Shown here piece by piece: positions 25,096-34,038 of a stretch of 64,000 bases of DNA; within the stretch, counting starts at the first letter, position 1; every line of letters begins with the position of its first letter. The notes beneath the pieces were generated by a model. The model had not been told where the DNA came from and ran no database searches. It saw only the letters and a list, made by a program, of their open reading frames with translations. Both the position numbers and the translations under genes were made by a program. This DNA is from JBCBGF01 sp039193455. Its GTDB lineage: Bacteria > Pseudomonadota > Alphaproteobacteria > Rhodobacterales > Rhodobacteraceae. Location of the stretch: NCBI GenBank assembly GCA_039193455.1, contig JBCCWO010000007.1:99733-163732 (forward strand). Direction: 5' to 3'.

Positions 25096-26534
25096 TCGTG
25101 ACCAAATCCATGATCAAGCGGCTGTCGGGCAACTTCTTGCCCTTTGCCGACGCGGCGTCGGAAACGCTGCCGCTGGGTCAGCTTTTGCGACTGGCGCTGT
25201 TCCAGGTGTCGGTGGGCATGGCGACCGTGATGCTGCTCGGCACGCTGAACCGGGTGATGATCGTCGAACTGAGCGTGCCGGCGATGGTGGTGGCGGTGAT
25301 GATCGCGCTGCCGGTCCTGATCGCGCCGTTCCGCGCGCTGCTGGGCTTTCGGTCCGATACCCATCGCTCGGCCATCGGATGGAAGCGGATCCCGTTTTTG
25401 TGGTTCGGGTCGCTCTGGCAGATGGGTGGCCTGGCGGTGATGCCCTTTGCCTTGCTGGTCCTGTCGGGCGACCAGACGGTTGGGCCGACCTGGGCGGGCG
25501 AGGTGCTGGCAGCGCTGGCGTTCCTGATGACCGGTCTGGGCATGCACATGACGCAAACCGCCGGGCTCGCGCTGGCGGCCGACCGGGCCACGGATGAAAC
25601 GCGGCCCCGCGTGGTGGCGCTGCTTTATGTGATGTTCCTCATCGGAATGGGCGTCTCGGCGCTGATCGTGGGGTACCTCTTGCGCGATTTCAGCCAGCTG
25701 CGGTTGATCCAGGTGGTGCAGGGCGCGGCGCTGGCGACGTTGATCATCAACGTGATCGCGCTGTGGAAGCAGGAACATGTGCGCCCGATGACCCGGGAAG
25801 AGCGTGCGGCGCCGCGCCCGCGCTTTGCCGAGGCCTGGGCGGATTTCGCGCAGGGTGGGGATGCCGGGCGGCTTCTGGCCGTGGTGTTCCTGGGCACCAT
25901 GGCCTTCAACATGCAGGATGTGCTGCTGGAACCCTATGGGGGTGAGATCCTGGGGCTGTCGGTGTCGGCTACAACGCTTTTGACCGCGCTGTGGGCGGGC
26001 GGGGCGTTGGTCGGCTTCTGGTTTGCGGCGCGCTGGCTGTCGCGCGGGCTTGACTCGTTTCGGATGGCGTCGCGCGGGATCCTTGTGGGGATCACGGCGT
26101 TTTCCTTTGTCATCTTCTCTGATCCCATGGCCTCGCCTGCATTGTTCTTTGTGGGCGCCGCGGGGATCGGCCTTGGCGGCGGGCTTTTCGCCGTGGCCAC
26201 GCTGACGGCGGCGATGACGCTGCCGGCTGCGGGCTTGGCCGGGCGCGGTCTCGCGCTGGGCGCCTGGGGCGCGGCGCAGGCGACGGCGGCGGGGCTTGCC
26301 ATCGCGCTGGGCGGGGCCATTCGCGACGGCGTCGGCGCGCTGGCCATGTCGGGCGCGCTGGGCGAGGTGCTGGCCTCACCCGCCACCGGTTATTCGATTG
26401 TCTATCACCTGGAGATCGCCCTGCTCTTTGGCACGCTCATCGTGCTGGGGCCGTTGGTGCGTCTCTCTTTCATCCGAATCCAACCCAAAACCACGGAAAG
26501 CGGCAAGATCGGCCTTGCCGACTTGCCCACCTAA
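25092..26534 (+). CDS. lhaA: LhaA, LH1 assembly protein (PucC family)
   Basis: 480-residue membrane protein with about 12 spans, needed in Rhodobacter for LH1 complex assembly. The BCH1 family signature LFQVSVGMATVMLLGTLNRVMIVEL (about 37-61) is followed by RALLGFRSDTHRSAIGWKRIPF. It is a paralogue of the ORF428 gene on the other strand. ATG 25092 overlaps bchM; a start 18 nt upstream is possible but would overlap further. Placed directly before puhA as in other purple bacteria. Confidence 0.95.
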   Translation: MIVTKSMIKRLSGNFLPFADAASETLPLGQLLRLALFQVSVGMATVMLLGTLNRVMIVELSVPAMVVAVMIALPVLIAPFRALLGFRSDTHRSAIGWKRIPFLWFGSLWQMGGLAVMPFALLVLSGDQTVGPTWAGEVLAALAFLMTGLGMHMTQTAGLALAADRATDETRPRVVALLYVMFLIGMGVSALIVGYLLRDFSQLRLIQVVQGAALATLIINVIALWKQEHVRPMTREERAAPRPRFAEAWADFAQGGDAGRLLAVVFLGTMAFNMQDVLLEPYGGEILGLSVSATTLLTALWAGGALVGFWFAARWLSRGLDSFRMASRGILVGITAFSFVIFSDPMASPALFFVGAAGIGLGGGLFAVATLTAAMTLPAAGLAGRGLALGAWGAAQATAAGLAIALGGAIRDGVGALAMSGALGEVLASPATGYSIVYHLEIALLFGTLIVLGPLVRLSFIRIQPKTTESGKIGLADLPT

Positions 26535-26552
26535 CCCCTGGAGGTTCCAACT

Positions 26553-27308
26553 ATGGTCGGCGTCAACTTCTTTGGAAATTTTGATCTGGCGAGCCTGAGT
26601 ATCTGGCTCTTCTGGTTCTTCTTTGCAGGGCTGATCTTCTACCTGCAAACCGAGAACATGCGGGAAGGCTATCCGCTGGAGGACGAAGACGGCAACGTCA
26701 CGCCCAACCAGGGCCCGTTCCCGGTGCCTTCGCCAAAAACCTTCAAGCTGCGCGATGGCAAAGGCGAGCTGACGGTGCCTTCGCCCGAGAACGAGGCCGC
26801 GCACCGGCGCGAAAATCTCGCGATGGCGCGCACGTCCGAGGCGGGGGGCTATCCGCTTGCGCCGACGGGTGACCCGATGGCCGACGGCGTGGGCCCCGCG
26901 AGCTGGGTGCCGCGCCGCGATGAACCGGAACTTGACGGCCACGGCCATCCCAAGATCACGCCGATGGCGGGGCATGACGCGTTCTTTGTGTCTGCCGGGC
27001 GCGACCCGCGCGGCCTGCCGGTGCTGAGCCGGGACGATCAGGTCATCGGCCACGTCACCGAGATGTGGATCGACGCCGCCGAGCACATGGTCCGCTATGT
27101 CGAGTACGAACTGGCAAGCGAATGGGGCCAGGGCAAGCGCCTGGTGCCGATCACCATGGCGCGGATCCAGGAAAAGTGGGTGAAGGTCCGCTCGCTCAAC
27201 GCCGCGCATTTCGATGGGGTTCCGAAGATCGCCGGAACCGGCCAGATCACCAAGCTCGAGGAAGACAAGGTCTGCGCTTACTACGCGGGCGGCACGCTTT
27301 ATTCGTGA
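26553..27308 (+). CDS. puhA: PuhA, photosynthetic reaction centre H subunit
   Basis: 251-residue subunit with one N-terminal membrane helix (about 12-31) and a cytoplasmic PRC-barrel domain that caps the L/M core and guides proton uptake to QB. YLQTENMREGYPLE follows the helix, and GHVTEMWIDAAEHMVRYVEYEL lies in the barrel. CTGGAGG precedes the ATG by a few bases. Followed by an 11-bp GC hairpin before puhB. Confidence 0.97.
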   Translation: MVGVNFFGNFDLASLSIWLFWFFFAGLIFYLQTENMREGYPLEDEDGNVTPNQGPFPVPSPKTFKLRDGKGELTVPSPENEAAHRRENLAMARTSEAGGYPLAPTGDPMADGVGPASWVPRRDEPELDGHGHPKITPMAGHDAFFVSAGRDPRGLPVLSRDDQVIGHVTEMWIDAAEHMVRYVEYELASEWGQGKRLVPITMARIQEKWVKVRSLNAAHFDGVPKIAGTGQITKLEEDKVCAYYAGGTLYS

Positions 27309-27315
27309 CGCTGCG

Positions 27316-27346
27316 CGCGGGCGCCGTCGTGGAAGCGGCGCCCGCG
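27316..27346 (+). promoter_or_regulatory. puhA-puhB intergenic hairpin
   Basis: Perfect 11-bp stem CGCGGGCGCCG (27316-27326) with CGGCGCCCGCG (27336-27346) and a 9-nt loop, just after the puhA stop. No T tract follows. Probably raises puhA message stability or partially attenuates downstream puhBC, in line with the higher need for H subunit than for assembly factors. Confidence 0.75.
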
Positions 27347-27379
27347 TGACATCCCAAGGGAACAGAAAGGGCACCAGCC

Positions 27380-28015
27380 ATGCCACATGACGATTTCGCC
27401 GTGGAGCCGATCGAGGGACTGCCGGAGACGCCGCCGGCAGGAGAGATGATCCTGTGGCAAGGCAAGCCCAAGACCTATGCGCTGGCGCGGGATGCGCTGA
27501 ACCTGCACTGGGTCGCGGGCTATTTCGTGCTGTTGGCGATCTGGCGGGCGGGGGTGTCGTCGACCGAACTGCCCCTGGCCCAGGCCGCGCTGCAGGGCAT
27601 TCCCTTTCTGGTCCTCGGGCTTGTCACCTGCGGGGTGCTGCTGGTCATGGCGCTCGTCATGGCGCGCAGCACCGTCTACACGATCACCACCGCGCGGGTC
27701 GCGCTGCGTGTGGGCGCGGCGCTGACGGTGACGCTGAACCTGCCCTATACGCGCATCGGTTCGGCCGATCTGGTGACCCGGCGCGACGGCACCGGCACGC
27801 TTGTCTTTGACACCCTGGGCGAGACGCGGCTGAGCTATCTGGTGCTTTGGCCGCATGTCCGGCCCTGGCGCATGAAGAAGACCCAGCCCGCGATGCGGTC
27901 GATCCCCGAGGCCGAGACCGTGGCCCGCATCTTCTCGGAGGCGGCCGAAACCCGGATCAGCCAGCCCGAAATCGCGCTGAAGCCCGCCACCGGCGGCGCC
28001 GTCGCGGCAGAGTAG
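27380..28015 (+). CDS. puhB: PuhB, reaction-centre assembly protein
   Basis: 211-residue membrane protein with a PH-like domain; in Rhodobacter capsulatus it is needed for efficient reaction-centre assembly. WQGKPKTYALARDALNLHWVAGYF opens the conserved part. Two to three hydrophobic segments lie between about 45 and 95, and RSTVYTITTARVALRVG (about 95-111) is typical of PH-domain YdbT-like folds. The first gene after the puhA hairpin. Confidence 0.93.
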   Translation: MPHDDFAVEPIEGLPETPPAGEMILWQGKPKTYALARDALNLHWVAGYFVLLAIWRAGVSSTELPLAQAALQGIPFLVLGLVTCGVLLVMALVMARSTVYTITTARVALRVGAALTVTLNLPYTRIGSADLVTRRDGTGTLVFDTLGETRLSYLVLWPHVRPWRMKKTQPAMRSIPEAETVARIFSEAAETRISQPEIALKPATGGAVAAE

Positions 28016-28026
28016 GGGGCTTCGAC

Positions 28027-28512
28027 ATGGCACATGGACGCACACCCAACGGGCTTTACTACGACGCCGAACGCGCCGAGATGCAGAAGCGCGACAAGGA
28101 GATGATCCCCAAGCGCCTGGTCTATGCGATGTTCGGGCTTGCGCTGGCGTCGCTGGCGATCACCTCATACGCCGTGCTCACCGACCGCCCGCTGACCGGC
28201 GTGGCCCCGGAGGAGCCGGTGGTGGCCGAGCATCAGATCATCCTCGACGGGGACGGCAACGCCGCACGCGTGACCACACCCGATGGGACGTTTCTGATGG
28301 ACAGCGAACACGGCGCCTTTGTCACCGTAATCCGTTCGGGTCTGCGCCGCGCACGGCTGGTCGCGCGTGTCGAGGGCAACCCGGCCGTCACGGTCAAGCA
28401 ATTCGAAAGCGGTCGCATGACGCTGACCGACCCCGCAACCGGATGGCAGGTGGAGCTGTCGTCATTCGGCCAAGGCAACAAGGCGCACTTTACGCGCCTC
28501 TTCCAAGAGTAA
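28027..28512 (+). CDS. puhC: PuhC, photosynthetic complex assembly protein
   Basis: 161-residue protein with one membrane span (about 31-50, LVYAMFGLALASLAITSYAVL) and a periplasmic domain. In Rhodobacter PuhC influences reaction-centre and LH1 reorganisation. The ATG at 28027 lies 11 nt after puhB. The conserved end segment RLFQE and GTFLMDSEHGAFVTVI region support the family. Followed after 17 nt by the bciE-like gene. Confidence 0.9.
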   Translation: MAHGRTPNGLYYDAERAEMQKRDKEMIPKRLVYAMFGLALASLAITSYAVLTDRPLTGVAPEEPVVAEHQIILDGDGNAARVTTPDGTFLMDSEHGAFVTVIRSGLRRARLVARVEGNPAVTVKQFESGRMTLTDPATGWQVELSSFGQGNKAHFTRLFQE

Positions 28513-28529
28513 TCGAGAGGGAACCGATT

Positions 28530-28826
28530 ATGGGACTACTGACGCGAGAGTATGAGACGGCGCCCTGCACCGTCGAAGTGAGCCACAAGTTTGACAGTCT
28601 GCATGCGCATGTCCGTTTCGACAATGGTGCCGTTGTCCACCCTGGCGACGAGGTTCTGGTACAGGGCCCACCGGTTATGGCGCCATATGGCGAGGTGGTC
28701 ATCGAACAGCGCGAGGCCCGGATCACGCGGGCCAGCGCGCTTGAGCGGTTGTGGACCCGGATGACCGGCGATTTTGAGTTCATGGAGCTTTGCGAGTTCT
28801 CATTCTCGGAGGAGGCCACGCTATGA
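28530..28826 (+). CDS. bciE: BciE-like auxiliary subunit of the oxygen-dependent cyclase
   Basis: 98-residue soluble protein between puhC and acsF. In Rhodobacter sphaeroides a small gene next to acsF encodes BciE, the third type of auxiliary factor required by alphaproteobacterial AcsF. Position and size here match; I assign it mainly on this basis. Visible features are a beta-rich core (VSHKFDSLHAHVRFDNGAVVHPGDEVLVQGPP, split by turns) and a C-terminal helix with EFMELCEFSFSEE. It overlaps acsF by 4 nt, fitting a stoichiometric partner. Ribosome-binding site GAGAGGGA. Confidence 0.75.
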   Translation: MGLLTREYETAPCTVEVSHKFDSLHAHVRFDNGAVVHPGDEVLVQGPPVMAPYGEVVIEQREARITRASALERLWTRMTGDFEFMELCEFSFSEEATL

Positions 28827-29950
28827 ACGTCCAGACCCCCACACATACCGCCGATGCCACCACCGTCGAAGAAGGCCTCGCCATCCAAGAGGCGCAGGCC
28901 GTTATCGACAGCGAAAGCGCCACCGCCGTGGCGATGCAGGACACCCTGCTGACGCCCCGCTTCTACACCACCGATTTCGATGAGCTCGATGCCATCGATG
29001 TAAGCTCGGTGCGCGAGGATTGGGACAAGCTGATCGCGCAGATGGTGAGCGACCCCAACAAGGGGCATTTCCGCAAGAACGAGGACTGGGATCACATCGA
29101 CTGGGACGGCATGGACCCCGAGCTGCGCAAGGAGTTCATCGATTTCCTTATCTCGTCCTGCACGGCCGAGTTTTCGGGCTGCGTCCTGTACAAGGAGATG
29201 AAGCGCCGCGGGAATAACGCCGATATCACCCAGCTATTCCAGCTGATGGCGCGGGATGAGGCGCGGCATGCCGGGTTCATCAACGATGCGCTGCGCGAAG
29301 TGGGTGTGGCGGTGAACCTTGGGTTCCTGACACAGAAGAAGAAGTACACCTACTTCCGCCCGAAATTCATCTACTACGCGACCTACCTGTCAGAGAAGAT
29401 CGGCTACGCCCGCTACATCACGATCTTCCGCCATCTTGAGGCAAACCCCGAGCATCGGTTCCACCCGATCTTCAAGTGGTTCCGCGAGTGGTGCAATGAT
29501 GAGTTCAGCCATGGTGAGGCCTTCGCGCTTTTGATGAAGACCGACCCCAAGCTGACGAGCGGGCGCAATGTGCTGTGGGTCAAGTTCTTCCTCACCGCTG
29601 TCTATTCCACCATGTACGTGCGCGATCATCAGCGCCCGGCCTTCCACGCCGCGCTGGGCGTCGATCCCGATTGGTACGGGCAGGAAGTGTTCCGCAAGAC
29701 CTCGGAAATCTCGAAACAGATCTTCCCGATCACGCTGGACATCGACCACCCCCGCTGGATGCCCGGGCTGAAGCGGCTGCAAAAGGCGTCGGTCGATATG
29801 GATGCCGCCAAGAAGCGCGGCGGGCTTGCCGGGAAACTGGGCCAGCTGAGCGCCGGGATGCGGGCGGGGCTGGCCTTTGTGTCGCTCTATACGATCCCCG
29901 CGAAAAAGCATGTGGTGCCAACGAACACCCGCCTGGAGCCGACCTATTGA
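28823..29950 (+). CDS. acsF: AcsF, aerobic Mg-protoporphyrin IX monomethyl ester cyclase
   Basis: Di-iron monooxygenase that builds the isocyclic ring E to form divinyl protochlorophyllide using O2. 375 residues. Iron-binding motifs are visible in FSGCVLYKEMKRR, in ARDEARHAGFIND (ExxH) and in CNDEFSHGEAF (ExxH). GGAGGAGG precedes the ATG, which overlaps bciE. Because it needs oxygen it allows pigment synthesis in air; the anaerobic enzyme gene bchE is not in this window, though it could lie to the left. Confidence 0.97.
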   Translation: MNVQTPTHTADATTVEEGLAIQEAQAVIDSESATAVAMQDTLLTPRFYTTDFDELDAIDVSSVREDWDKLIAQMVSDPNKGHFRKNEDWDHIDWDGMDPELRKEFIDFLISSCTAEFSGCVLYKEMKRRGNNADITQLFQLMARDEARHAGFINDALREVGVAVNLGFLTQKKKYTYFRPKFIYYATYLSEKIGYARYITIFRHLEANPEHRFHPIFKWFREWCNDEFSHGEAFALLMKTDPKLTSGRNVLWVKFFLTAVYSTMYVRDHQRPAFHAALGVDPDWYGQEVFRKTSEISKQIFPITLDIDHPRWMPGLKRLQKASVDMDAAKKRGGLAGKLGQLSAGMRAGLAFVSLYTIPAKKHVVPTNTRLEPTY

Positions 29951-30023
29951 CCGCAGCCTTCTGGCATAACACCGCGGCTGTCCCGGGCGATCCCCGGGGC
30001 CCGCGCATCCGCTGGGGGGGCCC

Positions 30024-30839
30024 ATGATCGCCTCGCCCTGGTTTGCCGCGCTCTTTGCGCTGTTTGCCTGGTGGTTTTCCACCGGGGCGATCCTGTGGGT
30101 CGTCAAGACGGCTGACGAACGCGGGCGCGACGGGCATATCTGGTCGGTCCTTTACGGGCTGCCGGTGCTTGGCCTGGGCGTTGCGGGATTTGTCGGCACG
30201 CTGGAAAGCACGGATGTTGCGGCGGCCTATATCGCCTTCCTTGCGGCGCTGGCGATCTGGGGGTGGATCGAACTGGCCTTTCTATCGGGCGTGATCACCG
30301 GCCCCAACACCTATCACTGCCCTATCGGCGTGTCGCAGTGGGAGCGGTTCCTGCGGTCCTGGGGTACGATCGCGTATCACGAGCTGTTGCTCTTGGGTGT
30401 GCTTGCGCTGTTGCTGATGCTGTCGATCGGGGCGGAGAACACGGTGGGGTTCTGGACCTTTGCGGTGCTATTCTTTGCGCGCATTTCGGCCAAGCTGAAC
30501 CTTTTCTTCGGGGTGCCCAAGATCAATACCGAGTTTCTGCCCGAACCGCTGGCCCACCTGCCCAGCCATTTCCGGTATGCCAAGTTGAACCCTGTCTTCC
30601 CGTTTTCGATCACAGCGCTGTCCTTTGCGGTCGCTTGCTGGTTGGAGCGGCTTTACACGGCGGCGTCGCCCATCGATGCGGTGATGTTCGCCCTGCTTGC
30701 CACGCTCACGGCGCTTGCGCTTTTGGAGCATTGGCTGATGGTCCTGCGGTTGCCGGACGAAAAACTATGGCGCTGGATGATTCCGGCGCCCAAAACCCAA
30801 GACAAAAACAGACTACGCGAGGACGCCAATGGACTTTGA
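30024..30839 (+). CDS. puhE: PuhE, putative photosynthetic complex assembly protein 2
   Basis: 271-residue polytopic membrane protein (DUF3623), about seven spans. In Rhodobacter capsulatus PuhE modulates bacteriochlorophyll production. FSTGAILWVVKTADERGRDGH near the N-terminus and RISAKLNLFFGVPKINTEFLPEPL (about 152-175) are the family's strongest segments. Overlaps hemA by 11 nt, joining reaction-centre assembly to tetrapyrrole supply. Confidence 0.92.
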   Translation: MIASPWFAALFALFAWWFSTGAILWVVKTADERGRDGHIWSVLYGLPVLGLGVAGFVGTLESTDVAAAYIAFLAALAIWGWIELAFLSGVITGPNTYHCPIGVSQWERFLRSWGTIAYHELLLLGVLALLLMLSIGAENTVGFWTFAVLFFARISAKLNLFFGVPKINTEFLPEPLAHLPSHFRYAKLNPVFPFSITALSFAVACWLERLYTAASPIDAVMFALLATLTALALLEHWLMVLRLPDEKLWRWMIPAPKTQDKNRLREDANGL

Positions 30840-32043
30840 TGCTCTATTTGAGGCCCAGCTCGACGAATTGAAGGCCGAGGGGAACTATCGGATCTTTGCC
30901 GAGCTGGAGCGAAAATGCGGGAAGTTTCCGCGCGCCGATAACCACCATGAGGGGGGCAAGCGCGAGATTACGGTTTGGTGTTCGAACGACTACCTTGGCA
31001 TGGGCCAGCACCCCGACGTGGTGCGTGCGATGGTCGAGACGGCCGAGGCCTGCGGCACCGGGGCGGGGGGCACGCGCAATATCAGCGGCACCAACCACCA
31101 TCACCTGCGCCTCGAAGCCGAGTTGGCGGATCTGCACAACAAGGAACAGGCCCTGTTGTTCTCGTCGGGCTATGTGTCGAACTGGGCGGCGCTGTCGACG
31201 CTGGGCAGCCGCCTGCCCGGGGCAGTGATCCTGTCGGATGCGCTGAACCATGCCTCGATGATCGAAGGCATCCGCCACAGCCGCGCCGAAAAGGTCATCT
31301 GGCGCCACAACGACCCCGACGATCTGGACATGAAGCTGGCCAGCATCCCGGCGCATCGGCCCAAGATCGTGGCGTTCGAGAGCGTCTATTCCATGGACGG
31401 CGACATTGCCCCGATCAAAGAGATCGTCGAGGTCGCCGAGAAACACGGCGCGATGACCTATATCGACGAGGTGCACGCGGTTGGCATGTACGGCCCGCGC
31501 GGCGGCGGCGTGGCCGAGCGTGAGGGTCTGATGGACCGGATCACGCTGATCGAAGGCACTTTGGGCAAGGCGTTCGGGACCTTTGGCGGCTATATCACCG
31601 GGTCGGCGGCGCTGTGCGACTTTATCCGATCCTTTGCCAGCGGGTTCATCTTTACCACGGCCCTGCCCCCGGCGGTGGCGGCGGCGGCGACCGCGTCGAT
31701 CCGGCATCTGAAAACATCGGAGTTCGAGCGGCTGCGCCAGCGGCGCCAGGTGGCCAAGCTGCGCGACCGTCTGGATGCGATCGGCATTCCGCATCTGCCG
31801 AACCCCAGCCACATCATCCCGGTGATGATCAAGGATCCGGTCAAGTGCCGCATGATCTCGGACATGCTCATGGACGATTGGGGCATCTATGTGCAGCCGA
31901 TCAACTACCCCACGGTCCCCAAGGGCACCGAGCGGCTGCGGATCACGCCCTCGCCGCTCCATTCGGATGAGGACATTGCCTATCTTGTCGATGCCCTGTC
32001 CGAGCTTTGGAGCCATTGCGCCATGGCCCGCCAGGTCGCCTAG
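30829..32043 (+). CDS. hemA: 5-aminolevulinate synthase
   Basis: PLP enzyme that condenses glycine and succinyl-CoA, the first committed step of tetrapyrrole synthesis in alphaproteobacteria. 404 residues; K247 in IEGTLGKAFGTFGGY binds PLP, and GAGGTRNISGTNHHH (about 78-92) is the glycine-rich substrate region. It is the last gene of the bchF-hemA run and starts inside puhE, so this copy is tied to photosynthesis; a second ALA synthase gene elsewhere is possible. Confidence 0.97.
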   Translation: MDFDALFEAQLDELKAEGNYRIFAELERKCGKFPRADNHHEGGKREITVWCSNDYLGMGQHPDVVRAMVETAEACGTGAGGTRNISGTNHHHLRLEAELADLHNKEQALLFSSGYVSNWAALSTLGSRLPGAVILSDALNHASMIEGIRHSRAEKVIWRHNDPDDLDMKLASIPAHRPKIVAFESVYSMDGDIAPIKEIVEVAEKHGAMTYIDEVHAVGMYGPRGGGVAEREGLMDRITLIEGTLGKAFGTFGGYITGSAALCDFIRSFASGFIFTTALPPAVAAAATASIRHLKTSEFERLRQRRQVAKLRDRLDAIGIPHLPNPSHIIPVMIKDPVKCRMISDMLMDDWGIYVQPINYPTVPKGTERLRITPSPLHSDEDIAYLVDALSELWSHCAMARQVA

Positions 32044-32148
32044 CGCATACTGCGACGGGCGGGCGCAGAAGGGCCTGCCCGGGCATCTGGCCCCTTTCAC
32101 CGGCGGCGGCGATCCGCTATAGGCCCGCCGACCACGGAAAGGAGAGCC

Positions 32149-33174
32149 ATGATGGGCTATCGTGTTGTTGTCGTGGGCGCCACGGGCAATGTGGGCCGCG
32201 AAATGCTGAACATTCTGGCCGAACGCCAGTTCCCGGCGGACGAGGTGGCAGCGCTTGCCTCGCGCAAATCGCTGGGCACCGAAGTGAGCTTTGGCGACAC
32301 GACACTCAAGACACAGGACCTGGACGGTTTCGACTTTGCCGGCTGGGACATCGCGCTTTTCGCCATCGGTTCTTCTGCGACCAAGACCTATGCCCCGGGC
32401 GCGGCCAAGGCCGGTTGTCTGGTGATCGATAACTCGTCGCTCTACCGCTATGAGCCTGACATCCCGCTGATCGTGCCCGAGGTGAACGCCGACGCGATCG
32501 ACGGCTACAAGAACCGGATGATCATCGCGAACCCCAACTGTTCGACCGCGCAGATGGTCGTCGCGCTGAAGCCCCTGCACGACCGCGCGCGGATCAAGCG
32601 GGTGGTGGTGTCGACCTATCAGTCGGTCTCGGGCGCGGGCAAAGAGGGGATCGACGAGCTGTGGGATCAGACCAAGGGCATGTATGTGCCGGGGCAAGAG
32701 GTCGACGCGGCGAAGTTCACCAAGCAGATCGCCTTCAACGTGATCCCGCATATCGATGTCTTCATGGAGGACGGGTCCACCAAGGAAGAGTGGAAGATGG
32801 TCGCGGAGACGAAGAAGATCGTTGATCCAAAGATCAGGGTCACGGCCACCTGTGTGCGTGTGCCGGTGTTCGTCGGACACTCGGAGGCGATCAACATCGA
32901 GTTCGAGGATTTCCTGGACGAAGACGAAGCGCGCGACATCCTGCGCCAAAGCCCGGGCATCCTGGTCGTCGATAAGCGCACGGATGGCGGCTATGTCACC
33001 CCGGTGGAATGCGTTGGCGATTTTGCGACCTTCATCAGCCGCATTCGCCAGGACAGCACGATCGAGAACGGTCTGAACCTGTGGTGCGTCAGTGACAACC
33101 TGCGCAAGGGCGCGGCGCTGAATGCGGTGCAGATCGCCGAGCTTTATGGGAACCGCATCCTGCAAAAGGGCTGA
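32149..33174 (+). CDS. asd: Aspartate-semialdehyde dehydrogenase
   Basis: Reduces aspartyl phosphate to aspartate semialdehyde, the branch point to lysine/diaminopimelate, threonine and methionine. 341 residues; NADP fold VVVVGATGNVGREML, catalytic C131 in NPNCSTAQM. Two adjacent ATGs could serve as start; GGAGAG precedes them. Separated from hemA by 105 nt with its own probable promoter, marking the right edge of the photosynthesis cluster. Confidence 0.96.
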   Translation: MMGYRVVVVGATGNVGREMLNILAERQFPADEVAALASRKSLGTEVSFGDTTLKTQDLDGFDFAGWDIALFAIGSSATKTYAPGAAKAGCLVIDNSSLYRYEPDIPLIVPEVNADAIDGYKNRMIIANPNCSTAQMVVALKPLHDRARIKRVVVSTYQSVSGAGKEGIDELWDQTKGMYVPGQEVDAAKFTKQIAFNVIPHIDVFMEDGSTKEEWKMVAETKKIVDPKIRVTATCVRVPVFVGHSEAINIEFEDFLDEDEARDILRQSPGILVVDKRTDGGYVTPVECVGDFATFISRIRQDSTIENGLNLWCVSDNLRKGAALNAVQIAELYGNRILQKG

Positions 33175-33564
33175 TGGGGCCCCGCGGCGCGCTGTCAAGA
33201 ATCGACCCGTTTTTCACCGTTTTCCGACGGGAAACAGTCACGAAACGGAAATGCTTGGCCCGGCGCCCGGCCTATTGTGGTCGGGCGCGGAACAATCCGT
33301 GTTCGCGACAAGGTTAGAAAAAGGCAAAACGGTCAAAATTCATATTTTCACCGCAAAAAAAATCGATTCCTGCCTGAAATCGCCAACAAGGTTCAACCTG
33401 CAAGCGAAACCACGTTGATCAGAACAGGAATGACCCAAGCGACCCACATGACCGGCACCGGCAATCGCCCTGCGAAAGCCGAACTCATGGTCAGCCTGCG
33501 AGGGGCCCGGGTGCGCATCTTTCGGACATTCCCGTTGTGCGATCAGCGTCAAAGGGGAAACAGA
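33175..33564. other. AT-rich gap after asd with an inverted repeat
   Basis: 390 nt without a credible gene. The stretch 33310-33420 is far richer in A/T than its surroundings. It contains an imperfect inverted repeat, CGGT-C-AAAAT (33330-33339) and ATTTT-C-ACCG (33344-33353), with one C/C mismatch and loop TCAT. CCCGT...ACGGG at about 33207-33226 is a weak stem after asd. The promoter of the following small ORF probably lies here. Confidence 0.5.
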
Positions 33565-33753
33565 ATGAACACGAATATCCTGGAATTTCCAAAGCTGCGC
33601 CGGGCCATCGCCCGCGCCAGTGTCACGACCGGGCGGGCGGCCATCGTCGCGCTCGAAGAGCACCGCGCAGAAAGCCGGATCTACCGCAAGCTTGCCGGTG
33701 TCAGCCTGGTGGCGCCTGCATCCAACGACGGCGGCTTTCTGCCCGCTGCCTAG
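33565..33753 (+). CDS. Hypothetical 62-residue protein
   Basis: Not recognised. It begins MNTNILEFPKLRRAIARA and is basic and probably helical in its first two thirds, ending GGFLPAA. AGGGGAAA precedes the ATG by a few bases, and third codon positions are mostly G/C. It is followed 100 nt later by another small ORF of similar size and on the same strand. No signal peptide or membrane span is evident. Confidence 0.55.
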   Translation: MNTNILEFPKLRRAIARASVTTGRAAIVALEEHRAESRIYRKLAGVSLVAPASNDGGFLPAA

Positions 33754-33823
33754 CCTTTCGCCAAAGGCCTTCCTAACCAATAACCCCTCACAAAAAACGT
33801 AACGATTGTTCTTCTTTGTAAGT

Positions 33824-33835
33824 GTTGTCTACAAC
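33824..33835. promoter_or_regulatory. Palindrome before the 61-residue ORF
   Basis: GTTGTCTACAAC has perfect 5-bp arms around CT, 17 nt upstream of the next ATG and in AT-rich DNA. Could be an operator; no regulator can be named. Confidence 0.35.
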
Positions 33836-33852
33836 TCAAGGAGAACCAAAAA

Positions 33853-34038
33853 ATGTCTGCCAAACTGACAGAAAAAGCTCGCGCCAATCGTCTTGCCGCT
33901 CTTGAGCATGTCGCCATCCGCAAAAGCAAACTCGTCTCGCTGACCGATTTCCGCGACACCTCGAAACAACGCACCTCCCCTGCAATCGGTTTCGTGTCGT
34001 CGCGCGCTGCGCTTGAAGACGGGACCATCGCCGCATAA
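33853..34038 (+). CDS. Hypothetical 61-residue protein
   Basis: Not recognised. A strong ribosome-binding site, AAGGAGAA, lies 8 nt before ATG. The protein starts MSAKLTEKARANRLAALEHV, is basic and helical at first and has a Ser/Thr-rich middle (TDFRDTSKQRTSP). It has no cysteine and no membrane span. The upstream region (33775-33850) is AT-rich with a GTTGTCTACAAC palindrome. A large GC hairpin at 34140-34167 may end its transcript. Confidence 0.6.
   Translation: MSAKLTEKARANRLAALEHVAIRKSKLVSLTDFRDTSKQRTSPAIGFVSSRAALEDGTIAA

Noticed and set aside
30844..33198. 784-codon open frame on the minus strand across hemA and asd
   Set aside because: It is a mirror of high-GC codon use in two well-supported plus-strand genes, has no family-like motifs and no ribosome-binding site.
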